DNA of 64,000 nucleotides from Thunnus maccoyii (Eukaryota > Chordata > Actinopteri > Scombriformes > Scombridae), in contig NC_056548.1 of the NCBI RefSeq assembly GCF_910596095.1, positions 10,131,151 to 10,195,150 on the forward strand, read 5' to 3'. The number at the start of each line of letters is the position of its first letter. Position 1 is the stretch's first letter. Shown here piece after piece: positions 1 to 31,100 of the stretch. The translations under genes and the position numbers were made by a program. The notes below the pieces were generated by a model. It was not told where the DNA came from. It ran no database searches and worked only from the letters and a program-made list of their open reading frames with translations.

Positions 1-57
1 GAGCGCGGGGAGGATGGGAAGCAAGAGCGCCGTGCACATCGGTGTCTCCAGGTCCAT
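1..57 (-). CDS. possible first coding exon of an unidentified gene (partial, leaves window)
   Basis: On the minus strand an ATG at 57-55 opens 19 codons that run off the window edge. They read MDLETPMCTALLLPILPAL, with a hydrophobic core like the h-region of a signal peptide or signal anchor. The surrounding 150 bp are GC-richer than the flank, and a TATATCC-like motif lies about 100 bp upstream at 156-162, which fits a 5' end. I see no in-frame stop just upstream, so the start is not proven. I do not recognise the protein. In human the neighbour on this side of PLD1 is TNIK, whose N-terminus does not match. It may be chance. Confidence 0.28.
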   Translation of the reverse strand, partial: MDLETPMCTALLLPILPAL

Positions 58-194
58 GTTTGCGGGATGTAGACGGGTACAGAGAAAGGTGAGAGTGCCG
101 TGGAGAGTGGATTGCCGTTACTGCTCGTCTTTGAGCCGCTGCTGTGACAGCCAGTGGATATACAGAGGGAGGGAGAGGGAAGGGCACTGCCTAC

Positions 195-240
195 TGCCTC
201 ACCAAACCACGCCTGTTACTGGGCGGGGTTTGGTGAGGCA
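195..240. repeat. 18/19-bp inverted repeat (hairpin) with GC box
   Basis: The arms 195-213 and 222-240 are reverse complements at 18 of 19 positions, with an 8-nt loop. One arm carries GGCGGGG, a GC-box (Sp1/KLF) type motif. It sits just upstream of the putative minus-strand start at 57, so it could be a promoter palindrome or a collapsed mobile-element end. Confidence 0.6.
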
Positions 241-464
241 GCAGCAGGGACCCCCAAACTTTTTCTTGCTAACTGAATTTTGATATAGAGCAGTATCCTT
301 TTGTATGTTGTGTAAAGTAGATATGAGGATATAAAGGTCATCCGTTTTGTTTGTGAGATGATGATACTTAAGCTGAAGCAAAATCTCAGCCACACAGTCA
401 AAATAAAAATATTACATGAGGTTTTATGGTTGTATTGTATTGCATTATGTAGTAAGATGTCTTA

Positions 465-868
465 AAGGGGTACTCCAATGATTTAGTATTGCACTTCCAT
501 AAAGTGTGGGGACTCAAAAGATATAGTGTATATTTTTTTTTTAAAGAATGGTCAAAATTGGAGCAGCAGAGTCTGAAATGTCCTGACTTTTGGTCCCATG
601 TGAAGATCTAAAAGACACTGGATCCTACATCTCCTATACTGCAACTCCATAGATTCTTTCAGTAAACCTTCCATGGCTTTTAATTGCCCTCATCTTCCAT
701 ACTCCACACTCACAGCGTATATAATGCAGGTTTTCTGTCAAAAATTTGAACTGGAGCCTAACTCAAGATAACTCTGATGGCTTTGGAACCATTTTCACAC
801 ACTGAGTAGAAATCCTATGATGAGTTAGTTGAAGTTCATACGTAAAATTGGTGGAGTGTCCCTTTAGA
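465..868. mobile_element. MITE-like non-autonomous DNA transposon
   Basis: Imperfect terminal inverted repeats bound this segment: the left begins TAAAGGGGTACTCCAATGAT and the right, reverse-complemented, begins TAAAGGGACACTCCACCAAT. The left end is preceded by TTAA-like sequence. The internal sequence has no long ORF. From memory, elements with this end sequence are very common in teleosts. Family assignment is not possible here. Confidence 0.55.
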
Positions 869-3146
869 AGCTCCCAATCTGACAGACTAGACATAATATA
901 GTACATATTTTCCTGTCTTCACTGTGGATGAGGAAATGACAATTGATAAGAGTAAAAAATAATGATTGAAAACATTCTTATTTTGCAAATCATGAGAGGA
1001 AGCTTTTTGAGGATTCCTGGATTCATAATCTCACTTAAGGAACCACTAGAGCTGCCTGAGCGCAAGCAATCAGCATACATATATTATGAGTGTTTCAGAT
1101 TATGCATCTGGCATTTGGGGGTACTGTGGATATATGAATTATAACACTGCACATTACAGAGCTATTCAGTCGTTTTTGGGAGTTCATAAACTTATACCAG
1201 CTCTGGCCATTAGTGGTGATATTGGATAGGAACTTCCAAATGTCAAACATAAATGTGAGATGATTCAAGTTTGGAAGTTTGGAACAGACGCGTGAGTATG
1301 CCTGACCAGGTGCTCACTGAAAGATTTCTAACTAAGACATTTTGCATGAGAAAACAACATAATATAAGAATCCATTAACTTGGAAGTGATTGCTGACGTC
1401 TTCACTTCCAATTAAATAAATCCAGTGTTGAGTATAATTTGGCACCTGACAGGAGAAAATGTTGTGGCTCGTTCTACACATTGAAAAAAAGTTGCGCAAG
1501 TCTTCTTTGGAATATCTTATAGGCAGTTATTAAATCCTTTTCATGCCTGACCTTGTATTATTTTCCAAAACAGATTACAGTGTACTGTTCATAATGCCAA
1601 GCACAAACTGTTAACTGCTAATTAAGAATATATTGTCTGATAAAAAAAAAAAAAACAAAAACAACAACAACTACATTGTGGTGCCTTTTATGAAGCATCA
1701 TTTATCCAAAGATCTCTGTGTACATAGTTACGTTCAGGTATATTACCATTAACTATAGAAACAGGCAGGTTTACTGGTCTCCCTGAAGAGAAAAGACTGT
1801 TTGATATGTGAATTAGATGAAACTGAGGACAAAATCAATTTTATCACGTTTTATTGCTCCTTAAATGGATATATCATACACTATTTATTAGAATGTCCTC
1901 AATAGGCAGTTATTAAATCCTTTTAATGCCTCTTGTGAGAAAACAAAACATATATTTCAACTGAAAGCCACAGTGACACTGTCTTTCTTTGAAAGATGTT
2001 TTTCCTTAGAATCTTTCTCACACCTGAGTGAGCAAGCAACCGAGATTATTAAGGATTAAGGATTTGACAGGCGTTAACAAAGTTGAGCACATCAGCTCTT
2101 GTGACAAGGAGGAGGGCAGCCAAATTATGAGCTATTTTCATGGCAATCAAAAGTGCTTGAAGGGTTCTGCTTGAGCAGCTCTGCTCTCAGGTGCGGTTTA
2201 TTGTCCTGGGATTCCCCCTTTGACTTCCGGGTGCTCATTAAGCTTCCCCTTGTCCTCTATGTCATGAGAACAAGTATATTTAAATGTCAGAAACCCAACG
2301 ACTTTGGCAGAGCTAACTGACTACAACACTAGGGGAAAAAATAGTTTGATTATTTTATGTAAAACCTTATTTAATGGGAATCAGTGGTTTCATGCTTGTT
2401 GAAAATTGCCTGTTGTATGCACTACAATTTAAGCAGCAAAATACAATACCATCATTCTATTACTTCATAATTCTAATACTTGTTTTATAAAACCAGTGGG
2501 TTTATTTATTTAACCCTAACCTTCAGTGTAGTGCTTCTTATTCCCATTTCTATCTACTGCAAACTTGAAAACATCTCCTGCAGTTAGCACAGTATGTGCC
2601 TCTCACATAGTTGTTGATTTGCATTGATTACATTCATATCACAGAGTTGAGCATCTGATTCTCTAAGAAAAAAAGAGAAAAGCTTAACTTTGACAACACC
2701 TAACATTCTTAACTTGTTTCCCAAGATGCAACTGAACTAAACAAAAAAAAAATGGAAATAACATCTCCATGCTAATTTTACAAAGCAAGAAAAAAATATG
2801 TTATTATACCAAAATGGTACAAAATGAAACTGTTGTTTCAGTCAGCAGTCACTGTTGAATACCATCTTTGTTTGACTGAACGGTCAAGAACTTGGAAAAC
2901 AGGTTAAACATCTTCATTGTCTAATAAACCCAAACCTTTTTGTTTGCGTGCAGTTGACAAATGACTTGTTTTTAAAATAGTTTAATTTGTATTTGTCTTT
3001 TAGAAAGATGTGTAGATATGGGACTCAATTCCCGTGAGAACCAACAACTTGGTGTTGCCTTGCATTATGACAAGCTCCAATCACAAGTTATGACGTGACT
3101 ACTGTTATTGTTTCCAATGACGAAAAACTGAAATTCCATAGATAAT
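869..3146. other. intergenic, no gene recognised
   Basis: AT-rich sequence with only short chance ORFs. It contains a 29-bp near-perfect direct repeat (1520-1548 and 1903-1931) and short A-runs. I see no exon, RNA gene or complete mobile element. Confidence 0.5.
1520..1931. repeat. 29-bp direct repeat pair flanking about 350 bp
   Basis: The segments at 1520-1548 and 1903-1931 share 28 of 29 bases, beginning TAGGCAGTTATTAAATCC. The intervening 354 bp is AT-rich and shows no coding potential. This may mark a small duplication or the ends of an unrecognised insertion. Confidence 0.55.
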
Positions 3147-3152
3147 TTTATT
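3147..3152 (-). terminator. candidate PLD1 polyadenylation signal
   Basis: AATAAA reads on the minus strand at 3152-3147, in AT-rich DNA resembling the end of a 3' UTR. It would give PLD1 a 3' UTR of about 2.35 kb. Other minus-strand AATAAA motifs (for example 4174-4179) are possible, so the choice is tentative. Confidence 0.35.
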
Positions 3153-5511
3153 TGTAGACATTTAAATTATGAGTTACATTGTGTTAAATGAACAGATAGA
3201 AATTAGAAATATACTTTCAACTGTACAAAAAGGTATTGTACATAAACAATGGAAGCAAGAGCAGATAAATTGAAGATTTAGGGGTAAATACAAATGACAG
3301 AAAAGAAACGGAGCTTGATGATTATGCAGAAGAAACAGTGGCTTAATTACAAATCCACAACCATCCATACAACTGTGCCATACATTTAAAAAAAAAACAA
3401 ATGTTTACAGAAAGTTAAATGGTTTCTCTTCCATAAATAATACATTGACAAATACAGCAAGGGTAAACAATACAGGGTGTGTTGTCAAAAGTATCGAAAA
3501 GCAGAAGTTTTTCATCTTTGTAGGAACAAAGTCCATGATCTTTCCAAACATTATCACTTCAGCTAACATTTTTCCATTTCCTGGTCCCATTCAACAAATC
3601 AATATTTTAGTATCAGATCCTGGACAATGCAGTTATTGTCTGCTTGTATTTAATAACTGATTCACATGTTGAGTGTGTGACGTGGACAACAAAGAACAAC
3701 TAAAAGGTTTGTGGCCCTTTCGTGACAAAACATTTCTTCCAGGATTTCTGCCAAACGAAACCATTTACCTTGATGATTCACTGAATTCCTCCCTCAGACA
3801 CGTCCGCCTCCAGCCTTTATTGTTTCATAACCTTGATGAAGATTTTTAATCAATTATTTGCTGTAACATTATATGTGGTTATCAAATATTACTGAGAATA
3901 ATTAGAGTTAGGAGTGGTTCTTTGACTTCACATTAAAAGGGAGCCGCTGATGAAAGATACTGTGACATATATTAAAAATCAATCAACACAGAGTTCATAC
4001 ATTCACACATACAAAATACATCAATTGCCTGATAGGTCACCTTCCACAAGAATCCTTAGAAAAGTTTAATTAATTTCATTAGAGGGAGCAGCCTCTTCTC
4101 AGAAATATGCTGAATTACAGATCTTTTCTTTTCTTTTTTTTTTTTCTTTTTATGAAACGCTTTGAGGAGGAATTTTATTTTCACTCTGAGAAAAACGCTC
4201 CAACACACACACGCACACACACGAAAACACAATTGGAACTGCCTGGAAACAAGAAACAAGCAATTACAAACTGGATTTTTACATGACAACTTTGCCATTA
4301 GCATCAGTTGTATGCTGTGTGGAAAATCTAGTTTTCAGAATTGTTTCGACAACCAAACCAAGAGAAACCATTGGGAGAACTGAAAGTCCGAATCTCAGAC
4401 TGTACACACTGTACTTTTAAGAAACTAGCACCATCTGTTGAGCAAAGAGGAAATTACTTCTCAGAATTTACAGGCAGATTGTCTCATCCAGCCTTTAATG
4501 TTGGCCACTGGCACTAACATTTTTCCACTTTGTAATTATTTTCAGCTCACACTTTCTGCACGGATATGATGAGTTGAATTAGCTTTTGTACCAGTCCACA
4601 ATGTTCACTTTGATTCAGCTTGATTTCAGCAATATGTAAGGGTTAGATCTCATGTCACAAAACACTTTTGACAGTTTTTCAGAGCGGAGGTGTGATTGGT
4701 ACATGCATCATGGCAATCATGTTAAGAAAATTTGAGCATAGTTAGTAAATCATGCGCCACTGTTGATCCAGTTACAGTATATCGTCTGTGTGCATGTACC
4801 ACAGTGAACAGCAAGCACATATTTTAGATTTGTTGTACAGAAACGATACAAAGATACATCTTAGATAACTAGCATTTAAACTCAGAGAATTTCTCTAAAG
4901 CAGCACATACGCAGGCTAAACAACTCATAAACAGCCTACATAGCATGAATGCACCTTAAGAGCGTACATCACAATCTCACTAGATCACATGCATCACCAT
5001 CTCTGTGTGTTTTGTTATATCTTTAACCTGGAGTTTAATATTGTTGTTGAAAACTTTTACTTCTGCATCACCCTGGTCCCATAGAAATCTTCTGTCTTTT
5101 GAGCTTTTCCTGCAGTCCAAAAGCGTCCAGAGTTGAGTTTGATTCCCAAAACCCCCACGTCCATGTGCCTGTTCATCTCCACAGTTAGAATTCAGACATT
5201 GTTGTTGTCCTCAAGTGTAATGTCTATGTGTTCTTCATACATACAAAAACGTAGTGTTTATCCTGACAAGTTGTAACTACTGTTTAGTGTTGTTCAGTAG
5301 CGACAGATTTAAGAGATTTGTCAATGCCCAGCAGTCATATCAACCCAGAGGAGAGCTGTAAACCTACCTCTCATCTCTGGATTATGTAAATCAAAGGCAA
5401 TCTCTTGCAAATCCAATATCACACATTCGCTGACGATCACAATCCAGAGACTTCTCTCAAAAAACAGTCAAATTCGGATGTGTGAGTAGATGGCAGTGAG
5501 TTTCACATCCT
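3153..5511 (-). other. probable PLD1 3' UTR
   Basis: This sequence follows the PLD1 stop codon directly on the minus strand, is AT-rich, and shows no recognisable repeat family or other exon. The extent is inferred from the candidate poly(A) signal at 3152-3147; no transcript evidence is available. Confidence 0.35.
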
Positions 5512-23433
<17,922 letters not shown>

Positions 23434-23774
23434 GCTTAGCAGTTAAGCCCCTGAGCAGGGTTCACCTAGAGGAGAGGAGAGGAGAAGAGAAATGATCATT
23501 TTGAAAAATCAGAAAAACTTTATGACATTGTAGTCATGTTCTGCGGAATAAATGGAAACTTGAGAATTTCTGGGTTTACATGTTCTTGTTCATGTTGTAA
23601 GGATGTGACCATTTCCTGAGTGTACATACAATCCCACAGAGAGGGTCATTTGACCTCTAGTGATCATACTTCTCACGACTGGTTACCAAACCGTGCTGTT
23701 TTAACATAAGAGTCCCAAAAGGACCCAGAAGAATGCAGGACCTTTGACAAACATACGCACGAGAGACAGTTGTA

Positions 23775-23792
23775 ATCCCGGATGAGCCCCCA
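23775..23792 (-). other. primer-binding site complementary to tRNA-Pro
   Basis: The 18 nt after the LTR match the 3' end of tRNA-Pro at 17 of 18 positions. The one difference is a CpG-to-CpA/TpG change, typical of methylation decay. Gammaretrovirus-like elements commonly use tRNA-Pro. Confidence 0.75.
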
Positions 23793-23793
23793 T

Positions 23794-24136
23794 TGTTATG
23801 TTATGGCTGGTTCAAACACCAAACATAATAATGGACACAACACCAGTAGAAGTTTACTACATATGAGTTTATTGAAGTAAATTAATCAAATGAATGAATG
23901 AATGATGACCTACCTAGCACCTAGATACCTAGCACCACAAAGGTGCTGCTACAGCAGGGTGGAGAGAGAGAGACTTCTTGTTTGTGGACTGCTGGTCTTG
24001 CTTAGCCTGGGATTTTATTTGTTTTTGTTAATAAATCCCATGGTTTGGGTATTTTTAAAAAGTGTTAGGGTTTTACTTTGGGTAAATGGTGACATCTTGT
24101 TCACCCCGTAAGGCCAGCTAAGGGTGAGGCATAACA
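23794..24136 (-). mobile_element. retrovirus-like LTR (minus orientation)
   Basis: A 343-bp segment begins TGTTATG and ends CATAACA on the minus strand, the short inverted TG...CA ends of an LTR. A minus-strand AATAAA at 23873-23868 lies 74 bp before its 3' end, as expected for a retroviral polyadenylation signal. One base after the LTR is a tRNA-Pro-type primer-binding site. No gag, pol or env reading frame and no second LTR are visible, so it is a degraded remnant. It points in the same direction as PLD1, 328 bp upstream of the first coding exon. Confidence 0.75.
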
Positions 24137-24524
24137 CATGTTAGAGGATAACATGTGGACAGCATACTAGACACAGTGGCACTAGGATGGGAATATGTAA
24201 AAATGAGACAGTTCAGTGCTGAAAATCAGCCAATCAGGTGACAGAAAGGAGACGTTCAACATAGGATCTGATGTCTGTTTTGTAATCATAGCTCCAAAAT
24301 TTGCCTATTCCAAACACAAGGTTAATAATAAAGATGGTAAATATATACGGTTGCAACTAACAATAGTTTTCATTATTGATTAATCAGCCAATTATTTTAT
24401 ATCATTTTAAAAATAAAATGTCAGAAAATAGTGAAAAATGCCCATTATAATTTTGTAGAGCTGATGGTAACATCTTAAGTCTTGTTTTGTTTGATCAACA
24501 GTCCAAAACCCAAAGATAGAAGAT

Positions 24525-25113
24525 AAAGTCCATGTAAAGGAAAATCAGAGATTTATTTCTTAACACATTATACATGTCAGAAAATGATTGCTGTAAACAT
24601 GTTAAAAGACTGAACTATTGAATTGTGGAGTTAGAGTGTTAAACTGTTTTTCGTCATTTCTGTGTTCAGGATTTTTTGGGCGGGCCAGAAATGGAGGCTT
24701 GATGATGTAGAGGGGTTACCAGCATGACCCCTCCCCCACTATATAAAACACTACATCATACATACTCATAGTTATTACTTTTACACTGGATAGTTTTTCA
24801 AACTTCAACTGGATACAACTAGGATTCACTTCAGATAATCCACTGTTACTAGTGAATGGGGCCATTTTCGCTCAATGTTAACACTCAAGGAGTTATTTTA
24901 AACTGTTCGGCTGGGAGGACAGAAGGAGTCGGAAGCAACCGACACCTGCCTCCGCCCCCAGCCTCAGCTTCTGCATTGGCTGTGCGGCTGGGAGGTCTCT
25001 GGCCAGAGGGGAGCATTTGCTGGGCAGCACTTCATCAAACAGCACAGCGTGAGAGGCAATTGCTCCAAGGGTGAAAGCCACAATGAAGTTGCCGAGGACT
25101 TTTCAGCAGAGAA
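24525..25113 (+). other. TATA box plus splice-donor unit, function unknown
   Basis: TATATAAAA at about 24739-24747 lies between inverted GATGATGTAG/CTACATCAT arms. Downstream is a CpG-richer segment, an ATG at 25083 in a reasonable context (CACAATGA) opening MKLPRTFQQR, then a strong donor GAA|gtgagta at 25114. It could be a first exon transcribed away from PLD1. The flanking sequence has the feel of a repeat, so a mobile-element promoter is equally likely. No acceptor exon was identified. Confidence 0.3.
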
Positions 25114-25119
25114 GTGAGT

Positions 25120-28100
25120 AACATTAAGTGCACCAAACTCCACTGACAAAAATGACAATGTAACATAATGATTGGTAATGGATCTCCTGTTAATTAGTCA
25201 TTTAGGTTATATTTTTACTGAAATAAGTCTATATTTACCTAAAAAATATGTGCTGAATTAAACAGTGTCTCCTAACGTTACTTTATTTTTAAAGCTCTTA
25301 AAAATAAAGCTTCAAAAGCTTTATTTTTAAGCTCTATAAATATCTATGGATTACTTTTGACAACTAAAGCTAAGCATATGCAGTGGACAACAAATATACA
25401 GATGGATGAAGTAGAAGTAGAAATAACTCACTTACTGAAAAATGTCACATAGCTGGGATGTGATCTGTGCCAAACATAGTATGAGTCATAGATCTTACGC
25501 TCATGTTAAGATTAAGTAATCCCCTTGTGCTCTCTATGAAATCATCCACAGTTGTTATGTTTATCCACTAATTACAAACCATTGTGTTGATCATTATTCT
25601 TGGAGCCATAAAATAAAATAAAAAACCTGATTTTTCTGCAGAAACATTTGCCATTTTCTTTTAATGATGAAGAAAACAATCATGCTGAAATACAGTCCTA
25701 AAATCAGGAAAAAACCCTGTTATATTATCTCTAATACTGCACCAGACAGGGCTGCAGTGCTTAATTGCTTGTATCTTGGATCCAAAAGTGTTGTTGAGAA
25801 TAAATTATTTTCTGACCGATAAATGTTGCACCAACCCGACAACAGAAGAGCTTTTGAGAATGGGCAGTGCCTTTAACTGTGGTGGGCTGAGATTAAGTTG
25901 TTCTCTCTATGAAAGGGGGGTTAAAAGGGTTCAATTCAGGTTGTGACAAAGTCAGATTGGTTTATTATCTTGGTGATTCAGAGAATTATTTTGTGCTTCT
26001 GAAACTCAGCAGTACTGAGATCATACACTCACTACCGCACCCAAATTTCCAGTACGGCACATTTACAGTAAAATTAACCTTGTTTGGGAGTTATGGCTGC
26101 CTGAATAAAATGTGCATGGCACAAACTGCTCTCTCTTGCTGTTCGTGACTTCAGAGGAGTATTTATCAGCACACGTCCACTCACATGTACACATCCCTGA
26201 GAGCTAACCTACTTAAATCCAGCTAATGACCAACTACTTGCCTGACTGGAATTCAGTGACACACACAGTGACTGACATAAAGGAATCAGCTGACACCTTC
26301 CACCCCACCCAAATCAGACATGTCATCCCGAGTTTAATGACTTGTTATGTGCAGATGAGCCCATTTTGTCACTTCTTAATTTTCTTCTGTCTTTCATTTA
26401 TTATCTTGCCCTCTGGGTATGGGTCAATGTCTTATACAGTGCAAAAACATTGCAATAACTAGACAACTATAGGACAGAGACCATCATTGAAATTTTAAAC
26501 TGATTTTTCTATTGATTACCCTTTTTTATTATTTTGTTGATCTTTATCTGCATTATTTAAGGTCTGAATGTATTTTCAAAAGGAGAATCAGCATTGAATC
26601 ATCTACATTATGTCAGTAATCTTTGTCACACAGACAGACTCTACATGCAAGAGGAAGACAGTTTATAAAACATATTTCAAATAAGAGGAAGAACTACTGT
26701 ATTACTAAATCTTTTCCAAACACAAGTTGACTAAAAACATGTCAATGCACAGTTGTTACAGACACACACACATAAAGTCCTCCTGGGATGTGCACAGCAT
26801 CACCCCAGTTTCATTTTAAAGGCGGCTTCACCAGAGTGTATCTGATGAGTGTTTTATTAGGGTCAAGAAGTCATTTATTCATCCACACGGATCTTCTGCT
26901 TACAGATTCTTATTTTATATTCGGGTCAGTAACGTCTCTGCTTTCCCCAACCTAGCAGTATAATTTCTCTTTGACTGAGATTTGAAAACATTCTATTTTT
27001 GGCAGCCTTACAAAATATTACTCCACAGTTTGTGGTATTTTGTCAATGCTGTATCTGTAAATGATTTCACTGACTGCACCCATGGGAGTGTGTGCTAGTG
27101 ATGTGATTCACTGTGTAAGATGTGCTGTAAGACACCATCACACTGAGTAAGACCTTGCAAAGTGAGGCCTTTAGGACCCACATGCACATCACACACACGC
27201 ACACATCCTGCCACACGTACGTGAAGCAATAACATTAAGTGCACCTCTACCTGTGCAATAATGCTAAATTAACACAAAAATAAACACAATATGCATTGTA
27301 AACACAGTCAAAATACAACTTTTTGACAACTACTCCTTGCAGCATAGACACGTGTAAACATGCAGCAGGCTACATTTATTTCATGTTAAGTGGATGTTTA
27401 CGTTGAGCAAAGAGCAGTGAAACTGTACTAAATTCCCCTTTTTTTTGTTTCACTATAACCTCACCAATACACACTGCAAAGAACATGAGCTCCTGTTTGT
27501 TTCGAAACAATCCTTGAGATGCCACAAACCTGCTAAACCTGAAAATGACCTATTTCATGTGTTTGATACACAGCTGCTCCGGCTTCATTTCAGCCCCAAG
27601 AGCAGTCATCTGTAAAATCCTGCATTACTAAGGCAGGATACAGGCAGGGTGTGGGAAATAACAGTCCTGTAGTTACAACAGCCACAACTGCATTTTCAAT
27701 CTTCCACTTTTCAGTGGGAAATAAAAACCACTCAAAAAGAAAGACTCAAAATTCCACCATGCAATATGCTAAGTCATCCAAGACTACCCCATGCTTATGT
27801 GGTCCATTAATAAACCTCCCTCCACCCAAGACAGGACAGAGTAGAGAAGAATAAAGAGTCAAGAGAGCAGAAAAGTGGGGAATGAAAGAGAGGAGCTGAC
27901 TCAGCAGAAAGGTTCTGAAAAGGTTCATAAAAGTTTTAGTATAATTGTTACTGATGTACATCACTGCGAATCATTTTTATTTATTCTACGCTGTCTTCTG
28001 TATTAGCAGTTCAACTCAATTGTAGTGGTATAGAAATGTAGTTCACAAGTATGGCTAGTGTCTTATGAATACTGACTTGACAAGAATGTGATAAACGTTA

Positions 28101-31100
28101 TTCCAGAGGATGTTAACAAGGCCTGTAAGATTTATTTTGGGAATGTGCTACGTGACTAATGTCTTTATAAGCAGTGCCGATGCCCCCTGCTATCTTACCC
28201 CAGCTCACAGCGATCCAAAAGCATTAATATGAAAGATGAGCATAACATCATTAAACATACAAACCAACTAATGAAAGGCAGCCAGAAAGCAGCTGATAAT
28301 AAGAAAAATAAACATCCTTTTTGGATAGGACACATACAGAAGGGGTTTACAGGAAATGTGGTGTAAAGTTTCAGAGACAGCAGCTACAATGACTAGCAAG
28401 AAAGAACAGCTGTGACTATTATGATGTATTGACATAGCAAGTGGAACCTCGTTGTCACCAGTGAACAGAAAAAATAGGTCTTTTCTGGTCTGGTTTCAAG
28501 TGAACAGGGAGGAGTAGCACCAAACGATGAGGGTTCTGGTGATTCACCAGATTTCTGGTCTGTCCTCTCTGAGGCAAGTTTGGGCAGGAACAACACACAT
28601 ATAATTATACTGTCTATACACAATGAAAAAGAACAAGGTCAATTGTTTCTTTACAGTTATTGGAGGCAAAAGAAATCACACCCTCTGAGACTCACATAGG
28701 TTTACTTGTCCGCTGATCAGCTGTCACTAAAGCCTAAATTTAACACCGATTTGACCATAATTTGTTTGAGTTTAACCTTAAACTGAAACCTGCCGAAAGA
28801 ACACACCCTGCTCAAGTTTTAAAAAACGGGTAAATTGTATTTCTTTCCCTGCAAAGTGCTAAATTCCTCTGTTTGGAACTAAAAATGTCCGTGACAAGTG
28901 AATAACACACAAACACATACACCAACAGATAGCAGCTTGACAGTAAACATTCCCACTCTTGAACAAGATCCAACATGCTCCTACAGTCAGAAGAGTCACC
29001 AGCAGTCACACCTACAGTGTCTGCATGTCTGTCTGCTTCCAGTTGTCCAGGCCATTAACTCTTCATTCATAGTCTTGTTTTTTTGTCTGAAACAAGAACA
29101 CTAATGTAATGTTCATAAACATTCTTATTGTTTGAATCAATAACTTGAGTAACAAATTATTTAAACTCCTTTTTTTAATGTTTTTTTTTAGATTCTCAAC
29201 CTTTGCCATTCTCAAGTTTTGTCAATTACGTCGACACTGACACTGAAGAACACATTTTGTGAAGTCACATTTTGCAGAGAGGGACAACAGCGTGGGGGAA
29301 GACATTTCACACAATTAAAAAACAGTGTGATGTCTAATTTAGTCCATGTACAGAAGTATAGAGTGTGCATTTTGTCCCACTGACCTTTCATGATGATCAA
29401 ACAACTAAATGTTTTTATGTGCAAGTAACATAATGCCATCAAGATCTACTTGATGGTAATTCATTTTTCATTGTTTTTAGTCTTCAAGATTAAAAAAAGA
29501 TCATGCAGTTGTGTAACAATCTATCAAAGTGTATGTGTTTTCATACCACAAACCTCCAATATTAAGTCCTACAGCAAAGAGAAAGCAATTTTTTTTGGAT
29601 TTGGTCTTTGTAGACATATGGGATGCATCAATGTCATTCAATTCAACAAGGCCCACTGGTTAACTAAGAACCTTTCCAAGTGTATGTGGAGTTCATGCAA
29701 TCTTAGTTCCAGAAGAAATATTTATGACAGTGCGGTTATCTCCCTGCTCTAAGAATACCCATGACCACCCACAGGCTTGACTCTCACATAGGTCAACTGC
29801 AGAGGGACCTGGAATGCTGAATGTAGTTTGAATGTGTGCATGTAGACTCAGATGTCAAACATATATGCATGCACACACACGCATAAAAGCTCTGGTCATG
29901 GTAATTCTGTTCATGCAACCTGACGGTTGAGCAGAGAGAGGGTGAGAATGTAATGGAACTGCGGGAGTTATCTCTGTACTCCATTCCAATTGTACACTGC
30001 CTACTTCCTGCTTCCTGTCCTGTTGTCATGGAGATAGTTTTAACAGCCAGCAAGCAGCTTATATATAAATATCAACAGAAAGAGCTAAGAGTGTCCGCCT
30101 CTCCCTTCATGTGCTCGCATCCCTCTTAAATGTCAATTAGTTGGAATTGACACACTGTGAAATCATAGATGAAGAAATGAAAGAATGTTGAGTGGGAGAA
30201 GAACTGCAGAGTTTCAGGAGGGGGTGAAGCAAAGAGAGAGAAATATTAGGCATCATAAAAGTAAAGTGCATGGGCATTCGTCAATCTTTTCAACATGTGA
30301 CACATGGAAAATTTTGTCTCTCCCCCTGCACTGCAGAACCATTAAGAACACGTCATGCTGGGACCAAATCTCAAATTCTAATATTGCCAAAACCATTACT
30401 GAGAATGTGACATTTAACTCAGCATTTATGGTGGGCTGTGTGCTACTGGTGAACAGAGAAAGTTTGGTACCGCTTTCTAATAAAGGCACAGTTTATAAAG
30501 CGCTTATAGAGGAAGTTGTAGTTAATGTTTTATTAATGGTTAATAAATAATTTACTAAAGCTTAATAGCTCGGCTAAGCTATTATTAAGTACTAATTATG
30601 AGTTGCAATGTTGGTGAAAAATCTAGCTGGATGGCATTTAATCATCTTCCAGCAGGACACAAATTAACAGCTTATTAAGATTTACAATTAAAGACTTAAA
30701 GACCTTTATTTAACCAATTAATATTTATAATTACAAATGACTTACTTAGTTTTGTTGGTGACTCATTAGAAAGTGAGAATCCTGTTTTTATGACATTTAA
30801 GTCTTTAATTGTAAATGATAGCAGCACTTTTCCAGAACGTCAGAGGTTAAAAAGTCCATGGAGTAGCCTACCTGTTAAACTAAAGAATTACATAGTGTCT
30901 CTATTCATTCCTTATCAATATTTATAACTGGAGACTTGATTATTATTGATTATTAGAAAGACTTGAAAGTTAATTGCTCACCAACCAGGAAACCCAGACA
31001 TTGTTCTAACTAAAGGCTTACAACCTCTCCATTGAGCATTAGTTGATGATTTGTTAACGTTTCGTCATTATGTTCAACTTTTTTTAGTGGACCCTCATGG

